19,059 nt of DNA from SHVO01 sp041919675 (GTDB lineage Bacteria > Pseudomonadota > Alphaproteobacteria > Rhodospirillales > Rhodospirillaceae): the NCBI GenBank assembly GCA_041919675.1, contig JAYRTJ010000063.1, positions 1-19,059 of the forward strand, given 5' to 3'. Under the pieces are notes generated by a model. That model was not told the origin of the DNA and made no database searches. It was given only the letters and a program-made list of their open reading frames with translations. The position numbers were made by a program, and so were the translations under genes. This document shows positions 8,268 to 16,161 of the stretch, in pieces. Numbering within the stretch: the stretch's first letter is position 1; the number at the start of each line of letters is the position of its first letter.

Positions 8268-9361
8268 GAGATCCGCTCCGCCACCCAATCGGCGATGGCG
8301 AGACATGAGGTGAGCCCCGGCGACTCTATGCCGTAAAGGGCAACGAAACCGTTAACGCCGGTCTCGGCGGGCATCTGTATCAAGAAGTCTTTGGCGGCCT
8401 CGCCGGGGCCCTGGATCTTGGGCCGAATGCCGCTGTAGCCGGGCCGCAGGGCGCCGTCCGGGAGGCCCGGCCAATAACGCCGGATTTCGGCGTAAAACAG
8501 GCGTTCCCGCGCTTCGTGGACCTGGTAATCGAGGCTGTCCACCCATTCGAGGTCCGGCCCGAACCGCCCCTGGCCCGACAGATCGCGCGTATAGTGGAGA
8601 CCGAGGCTGGCGCGGCCCGGCAAAGGGTAAATCAGCCGGCTGAAGGGCGCCTTCCCCGACAGGTAGAAATAGCTCCCCTTTGCATAGTGCTGGGGCGGGA
8701 TGCTGGCGGGCCGCACACCCGCGATGGCCCGCCCGATCGCCTGGGCGCCGAGGCCGGCGCAATTGATCGCCGTGCGGGCCTTCAGCCGCATGGCGTCGGG
8801 CCCGCCGGTTTCGATCTCGACGCCGCCCTCCGCGGCGCGCCCGCCGGTCACGGGGCTGTTGTAGGCGATGGAGGCGCCATGCGCTTCCGCATCGCCCAGG
8901 AACGCCAGCATGAGGGCGTGACTATCGACGATGCCGCTCAAGGGAGAATGAAGCGCCGCGGCGCAGTGGAGTTCAGGTTCCAGGCGCTTGGCGTCGGCCG
9001 CGCCCATCCAGGTCATGTAGACGCCGCTGTCGTCGGCATGTTTCTGAAGCGCCTTCAAGCCGTCGATCTCGCTTTCATCGGCGGCGTAGATGAGTTTGGT
9101 GCTACGCTTGTAGGTCACGCCATAGGCGTCGCAGAAGGCATACATCTTGTCGCGGCCTTCGATGCACAGGCGCTCTTTCAAGCTGCCATGCACATAGAAC
9201 ACGCCGGCATGAATCACCTCGCTGTTGCGCGAACTGGTTTCCGTCCCAAACGCATCGGCCTTTTCGAGGATGATGACCTCACGCCCCTTGCGCGCCATCG
9301 CCCTGGCCACCGCCAGCCCGACCACCCCCGCGCCGATGACGATGCAATCGACAGACTCCAT
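8264..9361 (-). CDS. lhgO: FAD-dependent oxidoreductase, L-2-hydroxyglutarate oxidase-like
   Basis: A 365-residue cytoplasmic flavoprotein of the DAAO/L2HGDH superfamily. The N-terminal FAD-binding motif GAGVVG is at 10-15, with the acidic end of strand 2 in VIILEKAD. The SSRNSEVIHAGVFY segment followed by GSLKERLCIEG is characteristic of L-2-hydroxyglutarate oxidases/dehydrogenases, and the C-terminus has SGIRPKIQGPGE and YGIESPGLTSCLAIA. Expected reaction: oxidation of L-2-hydroxyglutarate to 2-oxoglutarate, a metabolite-repair step; a related 2-hydroxy acid substrate cannot be excluded. ATG 9361 has GGGAG about 7 nt upstream; a longer frame to 9385 would run into the repeat and is not used. 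The stop overlaps the next gene's GTG, so the two form an operon of unclear logic. Confidence 0.85.
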   Translation of the reverse strand: MESVDCIVIGAGVVGLAVARAMARKGREVIILEKADAFGTETSSRNSEVIHAGVFYVHGSLKERLCIEGRDKMYAFCDAYGVTYKRSTKLIYAADESEIDGLKALQKHADDSGVYMTWMGAADAKRLEPELHCAAALHSPLSGIVDSHALMLAFLGDAEAHGASIAYNSPVTGGRAAEGGVEIETGGPDAMRLKARTAINCAGLGAQAIGRAIAGVRPASIPPQHYAKGSYFYLSGKAPFSRLIYPLPGRASLGLHYTRDLSGQGRFGPDLEWVDSLDYQVHEARERLFYAEIRRYWPGLPDGALRPGYSGIRPKIQGPGEAAKDFLIQMPAETGVNGFVALYGIESPGLTSCLAIADWVAERIS

Positions 9362-9371
9362 GTTTTTCTCC

Positions 9372-9467
9372 CGACCCCCTCCCAACCTCCCCCTTGCAGG
9401 GGGAGGAGAAAAAACAAGTGTCCATCTTTTTTCCCTGCCCTGAAAGGGGAGGGTCAGGGAGGGGTCG
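9372..9467. repeat. Repeat copy 2 (full 96 bp)
   Basis: Outer arms CGACCCC (9372-9378) and GGGGTCG (9461-9467) enclose a perfect 8-bp hairpin with a TTGCA loop (9386-9406), an A-rich spacer, a T-run, and a second C-rich/G-rich hairpin around GAAA. It differs from the copy starting at 9852 at only four of 96 positions (9385, 9401, 9412, 9437). It lies between the DUF559 gene and the flavoprotein gene, and its left end lies next to the flavoprotein ribosome site. Confidence 0.9.
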
Positions 9468-9475
9468 TTTGTTGT

Positions 9476-9844
9476 TTAGACCCGGAGAGGCCGTTGTCTG
9501 TGAACCACCGCGTCCAGGATCGCTTCCCGAACCCCGTCCATATTGTCGATAATATCGTTGTTCCAGAAACGAATGACGCTAAAACCTTCACGCTCCAGCC
9601 ATGCGGTCCGTTTCCGGTCCACCGTCTCAGCGTGCTGCCCACCATCGAGTTCGATGATCAGCTTGAGCGACGGCGCACAGAAGTCCACGATATAAGGGCC
9701 AATCGGGTGCTGCTTTCTGAAAGAAACGCCCGCGACTTGCGCGGCCCGCAAAGACAGCCACAGCTTCTTTTCCACGTCCGTTGAGTCGCGCCGCAATCGC
9801 CGCGCGCGCGTCGTCGCGGAAGCCGGCTTGCTGAAGCGGCTCAC
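9476..9844 (-). CDS. DUF559 domain protein (restriction-endonuclease-like fold)
   Basis: A 122-residue protein covering a whole DUF559 domain, related to the Vsr/very-short-patch-repair endonuclease fold. Residues expected in the PD-(D/E)XK core are visible: VDFC (Asp54), IIELDGGQH (Glu65, Asp67, His71) and RFWNNDI (95-98). The N-terminus ARRLRRDSTDVEKKLW is the usual start of these small proteins. Nuclease activity is expected from the fold but unproven; no methylase or other restriction partner is near. The start is GTG 9844 with no clear ribosome site, 8 nt from a 96-bp repeat; the stop is 8 nt from a second copy. The gene thus fills the space between two direct repeats almost exactly, which suggests it arrived, or was duplicated, as a unit with them. 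Confidence 0.9.
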   Translation of the reverse strand: MSRFSKPASATTRARRLRRDSTDVEKKLWLSLRAAQVAGVSFRKQHPIGPYIVDFCAPSLKLIIELDGGQHAETVDRKRTAWLEREGFSVIRFWNNDIIDNMDGVREAILDAVVHRQRPLRV

Positions 9845-9851
9845 CGGAAAT

Positions 9852-9947
9852 CGACCCCCTCCCAGCCTCCCCCTTGCAGGAGGAGGAGAAAGAACAAGTG
9901 TCCATCTTTTTTCCCTCCCCTGAAAGGGGAGGGTCAGGGAGGGGTCG
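9852..9947. repeat. Repeat copy 3 (full 96 bp)
   Basis: Same length, order and orientation as the copy at 9372, exactly 480 bp further on and identical at 92 of 96 positions. One of the four changes breaks the perfect inner hairpin. The left flank CCGGAAA is shared with the copy at 16162. It forms the region upstream of the DUF559 start on one side and the region upstream of mipZ on the other. Confidence 0.9.
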
Positions 9948-10015
9948 ATTTTTGTTTTCGTTTTGCGCCGGCGCCGCTTTAAGATTCTCCCCGAAGTTCA
10001 GTTTTGGTAGGCAGA

Positions 10016-10834
10016 ATGCGTTCCCCATCCACGCCGCGGGTCGTCGTTTTCGGCAACGAAAAGGGCGGCACCGGCAAATCGACCCTGGCCATGCATCTCG
10101 CGGTGGCCCTCATGAACCGCGGCCTGTCCGTCGCGACCGTCGATCTCGACGCGCGCCAGGGCACGCTCTCGAAGTACGTCGCCAACCGCAAGCGTTACAA
10201 GGAGCGCACCGGGCTCCCCATTCCGCTGCCCGCGCACCACGCCATCAATTCGAGCACCGACGAGGCCGGCTACGAGATGGAGCTGCCGCGCGTGATGGCC
10301 GCCACCAGCGGCAGCGATGTCGTGGTCGTGGACACGCCGGGCTTCGACACCACGCTTTCTCAAATCGGCCATTCCTATGCCGACGTGATCCTCACGCCGA
10401 TGAACGACAGCTTGATCGACCTCGACGTGATGTCGGATGTCGATCCCATGAAACAGACCATCGTGCGCCCGAGCCACTATGCCGAGCGCGTCTGGCGCGC
10501 GAAGCAGCTCCGGGCCAAGCGCGACGGCGGCACCATCGATTGGGTGGTCCTGCGCAACCGCCTCGGCCAGCTCGAGGCGCGTAACAAGAAGCTGGTGGCG
10601 AGACTGCTCGCCGAGCTGTCGCGGCGCATCGGGTTCCGCCTCGTGGACGGCATCGCCGAGCGCGTCGTTTACCGCGAACTTTTCCTCGACGGATTGACGG
10701 TGGAAGACCTTGCGGCCCTTGCAAAGGACGGCGCGCTTGTTATGTCCCATGTAGCCGCTCGGCAGGAACTGCGGGCCCTCATGATCGCTCTTGGCCTGAA
10801 AGACCCCTTGGAGACGTCGCTGATCAGCGCCTGA
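10016..10834 (+). CDS. mipZ: Division-plane positioning ATPase MipZ
   Basis: A 272-residue ParA/MinD-superfamily ATPase. The deviant Walker A motif GNEKGGTGKST is at 13-23, the switch region DLDARQGTLSKY at about 43-54, and Walker B/switch II is VVVVDTPGFDT. The C-terminal half has the MipZ-specific stretches WVVLRNRLGQLEARNK, LSRRIGFRL and RVVYRELFLDGLTV. In alphaproteobacteria MipZ forms a gradient from chromosome origins through ParB and blocks FtsZ assembly near the poles, so the ring forms at midcell. ATG 10016 is chosen; a TTG four codons upstream is possible, and the ribosome site (GGTAGG) is modest. The next gene starts 3 nt after its stop, so it leads a three-gene operon with a VWA and a J-domain protein. 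Confidence 0.94.
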   Translation: MRSPSTPRVVVFGNEKGGTGKSTLAMHLAVALMNRGLSVATVDLDARQGTLSKYVANRKRYKERTGLPIPLPAHHAINSSTDEAGYEMELPRVMAATSGSDVVVVDTPGFDTTLSQIGHSYADVILTPMNDSLIDLDVMSDVDPMKQTIVRPSHYAERVWRAKQLRAKRDGGTIDWVVLRNRLGQLEARNKKLVARLLAELSRRIGFRLVDGIAERVVYRELFLDGLTVEDLAALAKDGALVMSHVAARQELRALMIALGLKDPLETSLISA

Positions 10835-10837
10835 TGA

Positions 10838-11551
10838 ATGACCGGTAACAAGACCCCCGCCACGCGCCCCACATCGACCTCCGTCGCCGCCTTCCTGAAC
10901 CAGGCGGCGAAAACCCCGATGCGCGCGCCGGGCGGTAAGAACGGCCGCCTGATCTTCGCCATGGATGCGACGGCTAGTCGTGGCCCCACCTGGTCGCAAG
11001 CCATGGCGATCCAGAGCGACATGTTTAAAGAAGCCGCCACCGTCGGCGGGCTCGACGTGCAGCTCGTCTACTATCGCGGTGTCATGGATTTCGGGGCCAG
11101 CCCCTGGCTCGGCGATCCGGCGCGCGTCGCGAACCTCATGCGCACCGTCGATGTCGAGGGCGGGAATACCCAGATCGTGCGCGTGCTGCGCCATGCGCTC
11201 GCGGAATCAAAAGCCTCCAAGGTCAACGCGATGGTTTTCATCGGCGACGCCGTCGAGGAATCCGAGGACGCCATCGTGGGTGCCGCCGGTCAGCTCGGCC
11301 TGCAAGGCGTGCCTGTGTTCGTGTTTCATGAGGGCGGCGGTGAACCGGCGGCAAGCGTCTTCCGCCAAATCGCACGCATTACACGCGGCGCTTATTCCAC
11401 CTTCGACGCCAACAGCGCCCAGCAACTGCGCGACCTGTTGAAAGCCGTCGCGGTCTTTGCCGCCGGTGGCCGCAAGGCGCTGGAGAATTACGGCGCGAAA
11501 GCCGGCGGCGCGATTTTGCAACTCACGCACCAGATCAGCGGTAAACCCTGA
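10838..11551 (+). CDS. VWA-domain protein
   Basis: A 237-residue soluble protein with a von Willebrand A-type fold. The metal-ion-dependent adhesion site is complete: DATAS (Asp43, Thr45, Ser47), Thr111 in GGNTQIV and Asp137 in FIGDAVEE; the second position is Thr rather than the more common Ser. Residues 1-35 are a basic, probably flexible tail, and 190-237 an extra C-terminal region. VWA proteins bind partners through the metal, often in assemblies with AAA+ or chaperone proteins; no specific partner is known to me here. It starts 3 nt after mipZ and its stop overlaps the ATG of the J-domain gene by 1 nt (TGATG), so the three are almost certainly co-translated. A role with the chaperone or in division control is inference. 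Confidence 0.85.
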   Translation: MTGNKTPATRPTSTSVAAFLNQAAKTPMRAPGGKNGRLIFAMDATASRGPTWSQAMAIQSDMFKEAATVGGLDVQLVYYRGVMDFGASPWLGDPARVANLMRTVDVEGGNTQIVRVLRHALAESKASKVNAMVFIGDAVEESEDAIVGAAGQLGLQGVPVFVFHEGGGEPAASVFRQIARITRGAYSTFDANSAQQLRDLLKAVAVFAAGGRKALENYGAKAGGAILQLTHQISGKP

Positions 11552-12297
11552 TGGGCGCGCTTCTCCTCGGTGTGGCTGTCGTCGTCGCCATCTACTTTCT
11601 GCTGAAGTGGTATTCCGACGCCGACGTGAAGCAGATCAAGTCGTCGGCCAAATGGATCGGCGCGAGTGTGTTGATCCTCGGCATCGTCGTGCTGGCGGGC
11701 ACGGGCCGCCTCGGCGCGGCGATCGGCCTTCTGATGGCGTTTTTTGCCTGGGCCTGGCGCGTGTTCCACATGGTGAATTCCCTGCGCCAGTTCACCGGTA
11801 TGTTCCGTTCGTTTGGTTTTAACCGCGGCTTCGGCGCGGGAGCCTCGTCAACCGGCGCATCTCACGTCACCAGCGCCTTTCTGAACATGACCCTCGATCT
11901 GTCCTCGGGCGCCATGGACGGCGAGGTGACCGCGGGCCGGGCGCGGGGGAAACGCCTCAGCCAGATGCCGCTCGCCGACCTCACGGCCCTCCTGAACGAC
12001 GTCGCAAGCGACCCGGATTCCGTGAACCTCCTGGAAGCCTTTCTCGACCGCACCCATCCCGACTGGCGGGAGACCTCCGGCGCCGGCCCCGGCACGCCTG
12101 CGGCGACCAGCGGGGCCATGAGCCGGGACGAGGCTTTGCGCATCCTGGGGCTGAAAGATGGGGCGGGGGCCGACGAGGTCAAAACAGCCTACCGGAAGCT
12201 GATGGCGCAGTTGCATCCGGACCGGGGCGGGAGCGACTACCTGGCCGCTAAGGTGAACCAGGCAAAGGATTTTCTCCTCAAGGGAACATCTTCATAA
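11551..12297 (+). CDS. Membrane-anchored J-domain (DnaJ-like) protein
   Basis: A 248-residue protein with three hydrophobic stretches near the N-terminus (about 3-19, 35-51, 54-71), a Gly/Ser-rich linker, a short helical region (about 136-170) and a C-terminal J-domain (about 190-248) with the HPD tripeptide at 222-224 in LMAQLHPDRGG. The J-domain stimulates Hsp70 (DnaK) ATPase, so the protein probably recruits DnaK to the inner membrane; the terminal placement recalls DjlA and mitochondrial Tim14. It has no Gly/Phe, zinc-finger or client-binding domains of classical DnaJ. Third gene of the mipZ operon, 1-nt overlap with the VWA gene. Its clients are unknown. Confidence 0.88.
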   Translation: MGALLLGVAVVVAIYFLLKWYSDADVKQIKSSAKWIGASVLILGIVVLAGTGRLGAAIGLLMAFFAWAWRVFHMVNSLRQFTGMFRSFGFNRGFGAGASSTGASHVTSAFLNMTLDLSSGAMDGEVTAGRARGKRLSQMPLADLTALLNDVASDPDSVNLLEAFLDRTHPDWRETSGAGPGTPAATSGAMSRDEALRILGLKDGAGADEVKTAYRKLMAQLHPDRGGSDYLAAKVNQAKDFLLKGTSS

Positions 12298-12314
12298 TTG
12301 AAAGGTTGCATTGC

Positions 12315-12394
12315 CACGCCGACCTGTGGCGTGTCACAAATTCTTACGGCCGGTTCCCCGCCGGCCCCCACGTCATTGTTCAATGTAATTGTTC
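12315..12394 (+). promoter_or_regulatory. galU leader with hairpins and a repeated ATTGTTC motif
   Basis: The 111-nt gap holds a hairpin CACGCC/GGCGTG (12315-12333), a second GGCCGG/CCGGCC (12348-12366), the dyad CATTG-TT-CAATG (12374-12385), and a direct repeat of ATTGTTC (12375-12381 and 12388-12394, 13 bp apart). Neither hairpin has a T-run. The AT-rich end may be an operator or promoter part, but I see no convincing -35/-10 pair. Confidence 0.3.
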
Positions 12395-12408
12395 GATAAG
12401 GATTCCCA

Positions 12409-13281
12409 ATGGCTCAGCGCGTGCGTAAGGCGGTCCTGCCTGTCGCCGGCCTCGGCACCCGATTTCTTCCCGCTACCAAAGTCATTCCCAAGGAAATGAT
12501 CCCGGTCGTCGATAAGCCGGTGGTTCAATATGCGGTCGAGGAAGCCCGCGCGGCGGGCATCGAAGAATTCATTTTCGTGAGCGCCGAAGGCAAAGACGCC
12601 ATTGCCGCGCATTTCTCGGCCCAGGAGGTGCTCGAAAAGTCCCTGGAAGCCAAGAACAAGACCGCCGAATTGAAGTTGGTCCGTGACGCCGGTCTGGCGC
12701 CCGGCGCCATGAAGGTCGTGCTCCAGGGTGAACCCTTGGGCCTCGGGCATGCCGTGTGGTGCGCCAAGGACCTGGTCGGCCGTGAACCTTTCGCCGTCAT
12801 CTTGCCGGACGACATGGTGCTCTCGCGGACCTCCTGCATGAAGCAGCTGATCGACGCCCATGCCCGGGTCGGCGGCCATGTTGTCGCGGTTGAAGATGTT
12901 CCCCGGGATCAAACCAGCCGCTACGGCATTCTGGATGTCGCGTCCGACGACGGTAAGCTCGCCTCGGCGCGGGGTCTGGTGGAAAAGCCGCAGCCCGAAA
13001 AGGCGCCGTCGACCCTTGCGATCATCGGGCGTTATGTCCTGGATCCCTCCGTGTTCGACGAATTGGACAAACATACGCGCGGCGCCGGCAACGAGATCCA
13101 ATTGACCGACGCCTTGAATAAGACGATTGCGCGCACGCCCTTCCACGGGCTGCGTTTCGAGGGGAAGAGATATGACTGCGGAACGAGAGTCGGCTTCATC
13201 GAAGCAAACGTCGCTTTTGCTTTGGCGAACCCGGACCTCGCGCCGCGTCTCAAGCCGCTGCTCGCGCGGCTGCTAGGCTAA
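12409..13281 (+). CDS. galU: UTP-glucose-1-phosphate uridylyltransferase
   Basis: A 290-residue GalU of normal length. The nucleotide-binding signature AGLGTRFLPATK (13-24) is followed by IPKEMIPVVDKPVVQYAVEEA; LPDDM (132-136) holds the Mg-binding aspartates, VEKP is at 191-194, GNEIQLTDAL at 227-236 and KRYDCGTRVGFIEAN at 253-267. It makes UDP-glucose from UTP and glucose-1-phosphate in the cytoplasm. A strong AAGGA lies 7 nt before ATG 12409. It is followed by ugd, which uses its product, and pgmG, which can make its substrate; the three are on one strand but separated by a half repeat between galU and ugd, so they may be partly separate transcripts. Confidence 0.96.
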   Translation: MAQRVRKAVLPVAGLGTRFLPATKVIPKEMIPVVDKPVVQYAVEEARAAGIEEFIFVSAEGKDAIAAHFSAQEVLEKSLEAKNKTAELKLVRDAGLAPGAMKVVLQGEPLGLGHAVWCAKDLVGREPFAVILPDDMVLSRTSCMKQLIDAHARVGGHVVAVEDVPRDQTSRYGILDVASDDGKLASARGLVEKPQPEKAPSTLAIIGRYVLDPSVFDELDKHTRGAGNEIQLTDALNKTIARTPFHGLRFEGKRYDCGTRVGFIEANVAFALANPDLAPRLKPLLARLLG

Positions 13282-13290
13282 CTCCTTTTA

Positions 13291-13327
13291 TTCCCTTTCC
13301 TGCAAGGGGAGGGGAAGGGAGGGGTCG
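13291..13327. repeat. Repeat copy 4 (right half only)
   Basis: Only the right-hand half of the repeat is present: TTCCC, a C-rich arm, a loop with TGCAAGGGGA, a G-rich arm and GGGGTCGTTTGTTG. CCCTTTCC pairs with GGGGAAGGG with one wobble, so it could act as a weak terminator after galU. The left half is missing, and the loop resembles TTGCA of the left module rather than GAAA, so it may be a fusion of both. Confidence 0.65.
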
Positions 13328-13388
13328 TTTGTTGGGGCTCGTTGTCTGGGGGGCTTTTTTAGGCCTTTTGCTCCAGAGGAGAGTGTGA

Positions 13389-14750
13389 ATGCGCATTGCG
13401 GTGATCGGAACGGGCTATGTCGGCCTTGTGTCCGGGGCGTGCTTTTCCGAATTCGGCGTCGACGTGGTGTGCGTCGACCGTGACGCCGAAAAGATCGCCC
13501 GGCTCAAGAAGGGCGAAATTCCGATCTATGAACCGGGTCTCGACACCTTGGTCGCGGACAATGCCGCGGCCGGCCGCCTGACCTTCACCACCGATATCAA
13601 GGCCGCCGTCGCGGGCGCCGATGCCGTGTTCATTGCGGTGGGGACGCCCTCCAGAAGAGGTGACGGCCACGCCGATCTGTCCTACGTCTACGGCGCGGCC
13701 ATGGATATCGCCGCGCATCTCACCGGCTATGCCGTGGTGGTGACGAAGTCGACGGTCCCCGTGGGCACCGGCCGCCAGGTGGAGCGCATCATCCGCGCCG
13801 CGCGCCCGGATCTCGAATTCGACGTGGCGTCGAATCCTGAATTCCTGCGTGAAGGTTCGGCCATCAACGACTTCATGCGCCCGGACCGCGTGGTCATCGG
13901 CGCCGAATCGGAGCGCGCGCAGAAAGTCATGCGCCAGCTCTACCGCGTGCTGTACCTGATCGAAACGCCGATCATGTTCACCGCGCTGGAAACCTCCGAA
14001 CTAATCAAATACGCGGCCAACACGTTCCTGGCCGCCAAGATCACCTTCATCAACGAGATCGCCGACCTGTGCGAAAAAGTGGGCGCCAACGTGCACGACG
14101 TCGCGCGCGGCATCGGTCTCGACGGCCGTATCGGCAAGAAGTTTCTGCATGCGGGCCCCGGTTACGGCGGCTCGTGTTTCCCGAAAGATACGTTGGCGCT
14201 CGTCAAGACCGCGCAGGATTACGGCGCGCCCTTGCGCATCATCGAAACCGTCGTGGACGTGAACGACAAGCGCAAACGCAAGATGGCCGACAAGATCGTC
14301 GCGGCGTGCGGCGGTGGGGTGAAGGGCAAGACCATCGCCTTCCTCGGCCTCACCTTCAAGCCGAACACCGACGACATGCGCGATTCGCCGAGCCTTTCGA
14401 TCATTCCGGTGCTGGAAGAGCAGGGCGCGGCGGTGCGCGGCTTCGATCCGGAAGGCATGCACGAAGCCAGGAAGCTTCTTCCGAACGTGGTCTACTGCAA
14501 CGACGCCTACGAGACCATGAAGGACGCCGATGCGGTGGTGCTGCTGACCGAGTGGAACCAGTTCCGCAACCTCGACCTTGCGCGCGCGAAATCGCTTCTG
14601 AAGACGCCGGTGCTCATCGACCTGCGCAACGTCTATACCCCGGCCGACGTGAAGGCCGCGGGTTTCCACTACACCAGCATCGGCCGCCCGCAGGAAATGC
14701 CAACGCCACCGGAATCGGCCGCCGTCCCAAACCCTAGCGTGAGTGCCTAA
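13389..14750 (+). CDS. ugd: UDP-glucose 6-dehydrogenase
   Basis: A 453-residue enzyme that oxidises UDP-glucose twice with NAD+ to UDP-glucuronate, a precursor of acidic exopolysaccharide and lipid modifications. The Rossmann motif GTGYVG is at 7-12, TKSTVPVGTG and NPEFLREGSAI mark the middle, ELIKYAANTFLAAKITFINEI the dimer helix, and GYGGSCFPKD holds the catalytic cysteine at residue 263. The UDP-binding C-domain has GLTFKPNTDDMRDSPS. The start ATG 13389 has AGGAGA about 7 nt upstream. pgmG starts 5 nt after its stop. Length and motifs are normal; a GDP-mannose dehydrogenase is excluded by the motif pattern and context. Confidence 0.96.
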   Translation: MRIAVIGTGYVGLVSGACFSEFGVDVVCVDRDAEKIARLKKGEIPIYEPGLDTLVADNAAAGRLTFTTDIKAAVAGADAVFIAVGTPSRRGDGHADLSYVYGAAMDIAAHLTGYAVVVTKSTVPVGTGRQVERIIRAARPDLEFDVASNPEFLREGSAINDFMRPDRVVIGAESERAQKVMRQLYRVLYLIETPIMFTALETSELIKYAANTFLAAKITFINEIADLCEKVGANVHDVARGIGLDGRIGKKFLHAGPGYGGSCFPKDTLALVKTAQDYGAPLRIIETVVDVNDKRKRKMADKIVAACGGGVKGKTIAFLGLTFKPNTDDMRDSPSLSIIPVLEEQGAAVRGFDPEGMHEARKLLPNVVYCNDAYETMKDADAVVLLTEWNQFRNLDLARAKSLLKTPVLIDLRNVYTPADVKAAGFHYTSIGRPQEMPTPPESAAVPNPSVSA

Positions 14751-14755
14751 AGCCC

Positions 14756-16153
14756 ATGACCTTCAAGCACGTTTTCCATCCCACCGTTCTCCGGGAATAC
14801 GACATCCGCGGCATCGTCGGCGAGACTCTCTCGCCGGCGGATGCCGCGGCCGTGGGCAAAGTCTTCGGCACGCTGGTGAAGCGTGCGGGCGGAAAGCGTG
14901 TATGCGTCGGTTACGACGGGCGCGTGAGTTCTCCGTCCATGGAAGCCGCGCTCGTCGAAGGCCTCGTGTCGGCCGGGGTCGAGGTGGAGCGCGTCGGCCG
15001 CGGCCCGACGCCGATGCTGTATTTCGCGACGGTCGAGCGCGGCGCGGACGGCGGCATCATGGTGACGGGTTCGCACAATCCGCCGACCCATAACGGCTTC
15101 AAGATGATGCTGGGCAGGAAGCCGTTCTTCGGCGCCGACATCAAGACGCTCGGCGAAATGGCCGCGCGCGGCGATGTCGATGAAGCGCCGGGCACGGTGA
15201 AGGACACGCCGGTGTTCGACGATTACGTCGATCGCCTCTTGAAGGATTTCAAAGGCGCGCGCGAACTCACCGCCGTGTGGGATCCGGGCAACGGCGCCGG
15301 CGGCGAAGTGGTCACGGCGCTGGTGAAAAAACTTCCGGGCAAACACGTTGTCCTGAACGGCGCCATCGACGGCACGTTCCCGGCGCATCATCCGGACCCG
15401 ACGGTGCCCAAGAACCTCGCGCAGCTCATCGCCGAAGTCGCCGAACAAAAAGCCGATGTCGGTTTTGCCTTCGACGGCGACGCCGATCGCATCGGTGTCG
15501 TGGACGGCAAGGGCCGCATCCTGTGGGGCGATCAGATCCTCCAGGTGCTCGCCGAAGACGTGCTCCATGATTCGCCGGGCGCCCCGATCATCGCCGACGT
15601 GAAGGCCAGCCAGGCGCTGTTCGACGAAGTCGGCCGCATGGGCGGCAAGCCCCTGATGTGGAAGACCGGCCATTCGCTCATCAAGAACAAGATGGCGGAA
15701 ACAAAAGCGCCGCTCGCCGGTGAAATGAGCGGGCACATCTTCTTCGCCGACAAGTATTACGGCTTCGACGACGCCGTGTACGCCGCGGTGCGCTTCCTCT
15801 CGATCATGGCGAGCGGCGCGAAATTCGATCTCGTGCGCCGCTACGACGCGATGCCGATCATGGTGAACACGCCGGAACTGCGTTTCCCTTGCGACGACAC
15901 CCGCAAGTTCGCGGTCATCGACGAAGTGAAGGCCCGCCTGCGGAAGTCGGGCGCGAACGTGTCCGACATCGACGGCGTGCGCGTGAACTCGAACGGCGGC
16001 TGGTGGCTGTTGCGCGCGTCCAACACCCAGGCGGTTCTGGTGGCCCGCGCCGAAGCCTCGAGCGACAGCGCGCTCGAGAAACTGAAAGCCGAACTCGCCC
16101 ACCAACTCCAAGCCAGCGGCCTCGAACTCCCCACGGACTCCGTCGGCCACTAA
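14756..16153 (+). CDS. pgmG: Phosphoglucomutase/phosphomannomutase
   Basis: A 465-residue alpha-D-phosphohexomutase. REYDIRGIVG is near the N-terminus, the catalytic phosphoserine is Ser106 in TGSHNPPTHNG, the metal-binding loop DGDADR is at 240-245, the sugar-recognition loop GEMSGH at 322-327 and the phosphate-binding RASNTQ at 420-425. It interconverts 6- and 1-phosphates of glucose and/or mannose through a bisphosphate intermediate in the cytoplasm. The N-terminal half closely resembles PgmG of sphingomonads, which acts on both sugars; substrate preference cannot be read from the sequence. Placed 5 nt after ugd with only a weak ribosome site, so probably coupled to it. It feeds glucose-1-phosphate to GalU. 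Confidence 0.93.
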   Translation: MTFKHVFHPTVLREYDIRGIVGETLSPADAAAVGKVFGTLVKRAGGKRVCVGYDGRVSSPSMEAALVEGLVSAGVEVERVGRGPTPMLYFATVERGADGGIMVTGSHNPPTHNGFKMMLGRKPFFGADIKTLGEMAARGDVDEAPGTVKDTPVFDDYVDRLLKDFKGARELTAVWDPGNGAGGEVVTALVKKLPGKHVVLNGAIDGTFPAHHPDPTVPKNLAQLIAEVAEQKADVGFAFDGDADRIGVVDGKGRILWGDQILQVLAEDVLHDSPGAPIIADVKASQALFDEVGRMGGKPLMWKTGHSLIKNKMAETKAPLAGEMSGHIFFADKYYGFDDAVYAAVRFLSIMASGAKFDLVRRYDAMPIMVNTPELRFPCDDTRKFAVIDEVKARLRKSGANVSDIDGVRVNSNGGWWLLRASNTQAVLVARAEASSDSALEKLKAELAHQLQASGLELPTDSVGH

Positions 16154-16161
16154 CCGGAAAA

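Noticed and set aside
9362..9385. A longer N-terminus for the flavoprotein
   Set aside because: It would begin inside the palindromic repeat; ATG 9361 has a good ribosome site and is directly followed by the FAD-binding strand.
8516..9784. A 422-codon + strand frame across the flavoprotein, repeat and DUF559 gene
   Set aside because: It runs antisense through two recognised genes and a palindromic repeat, and its composition is that of an antisense shadow.
9372..9947. A CRISPR array or an insertion sequence around the repeats
   Set aside because: Only two copies flank a single gene, there are no regularly spaced short repeats, and no transposase is present.
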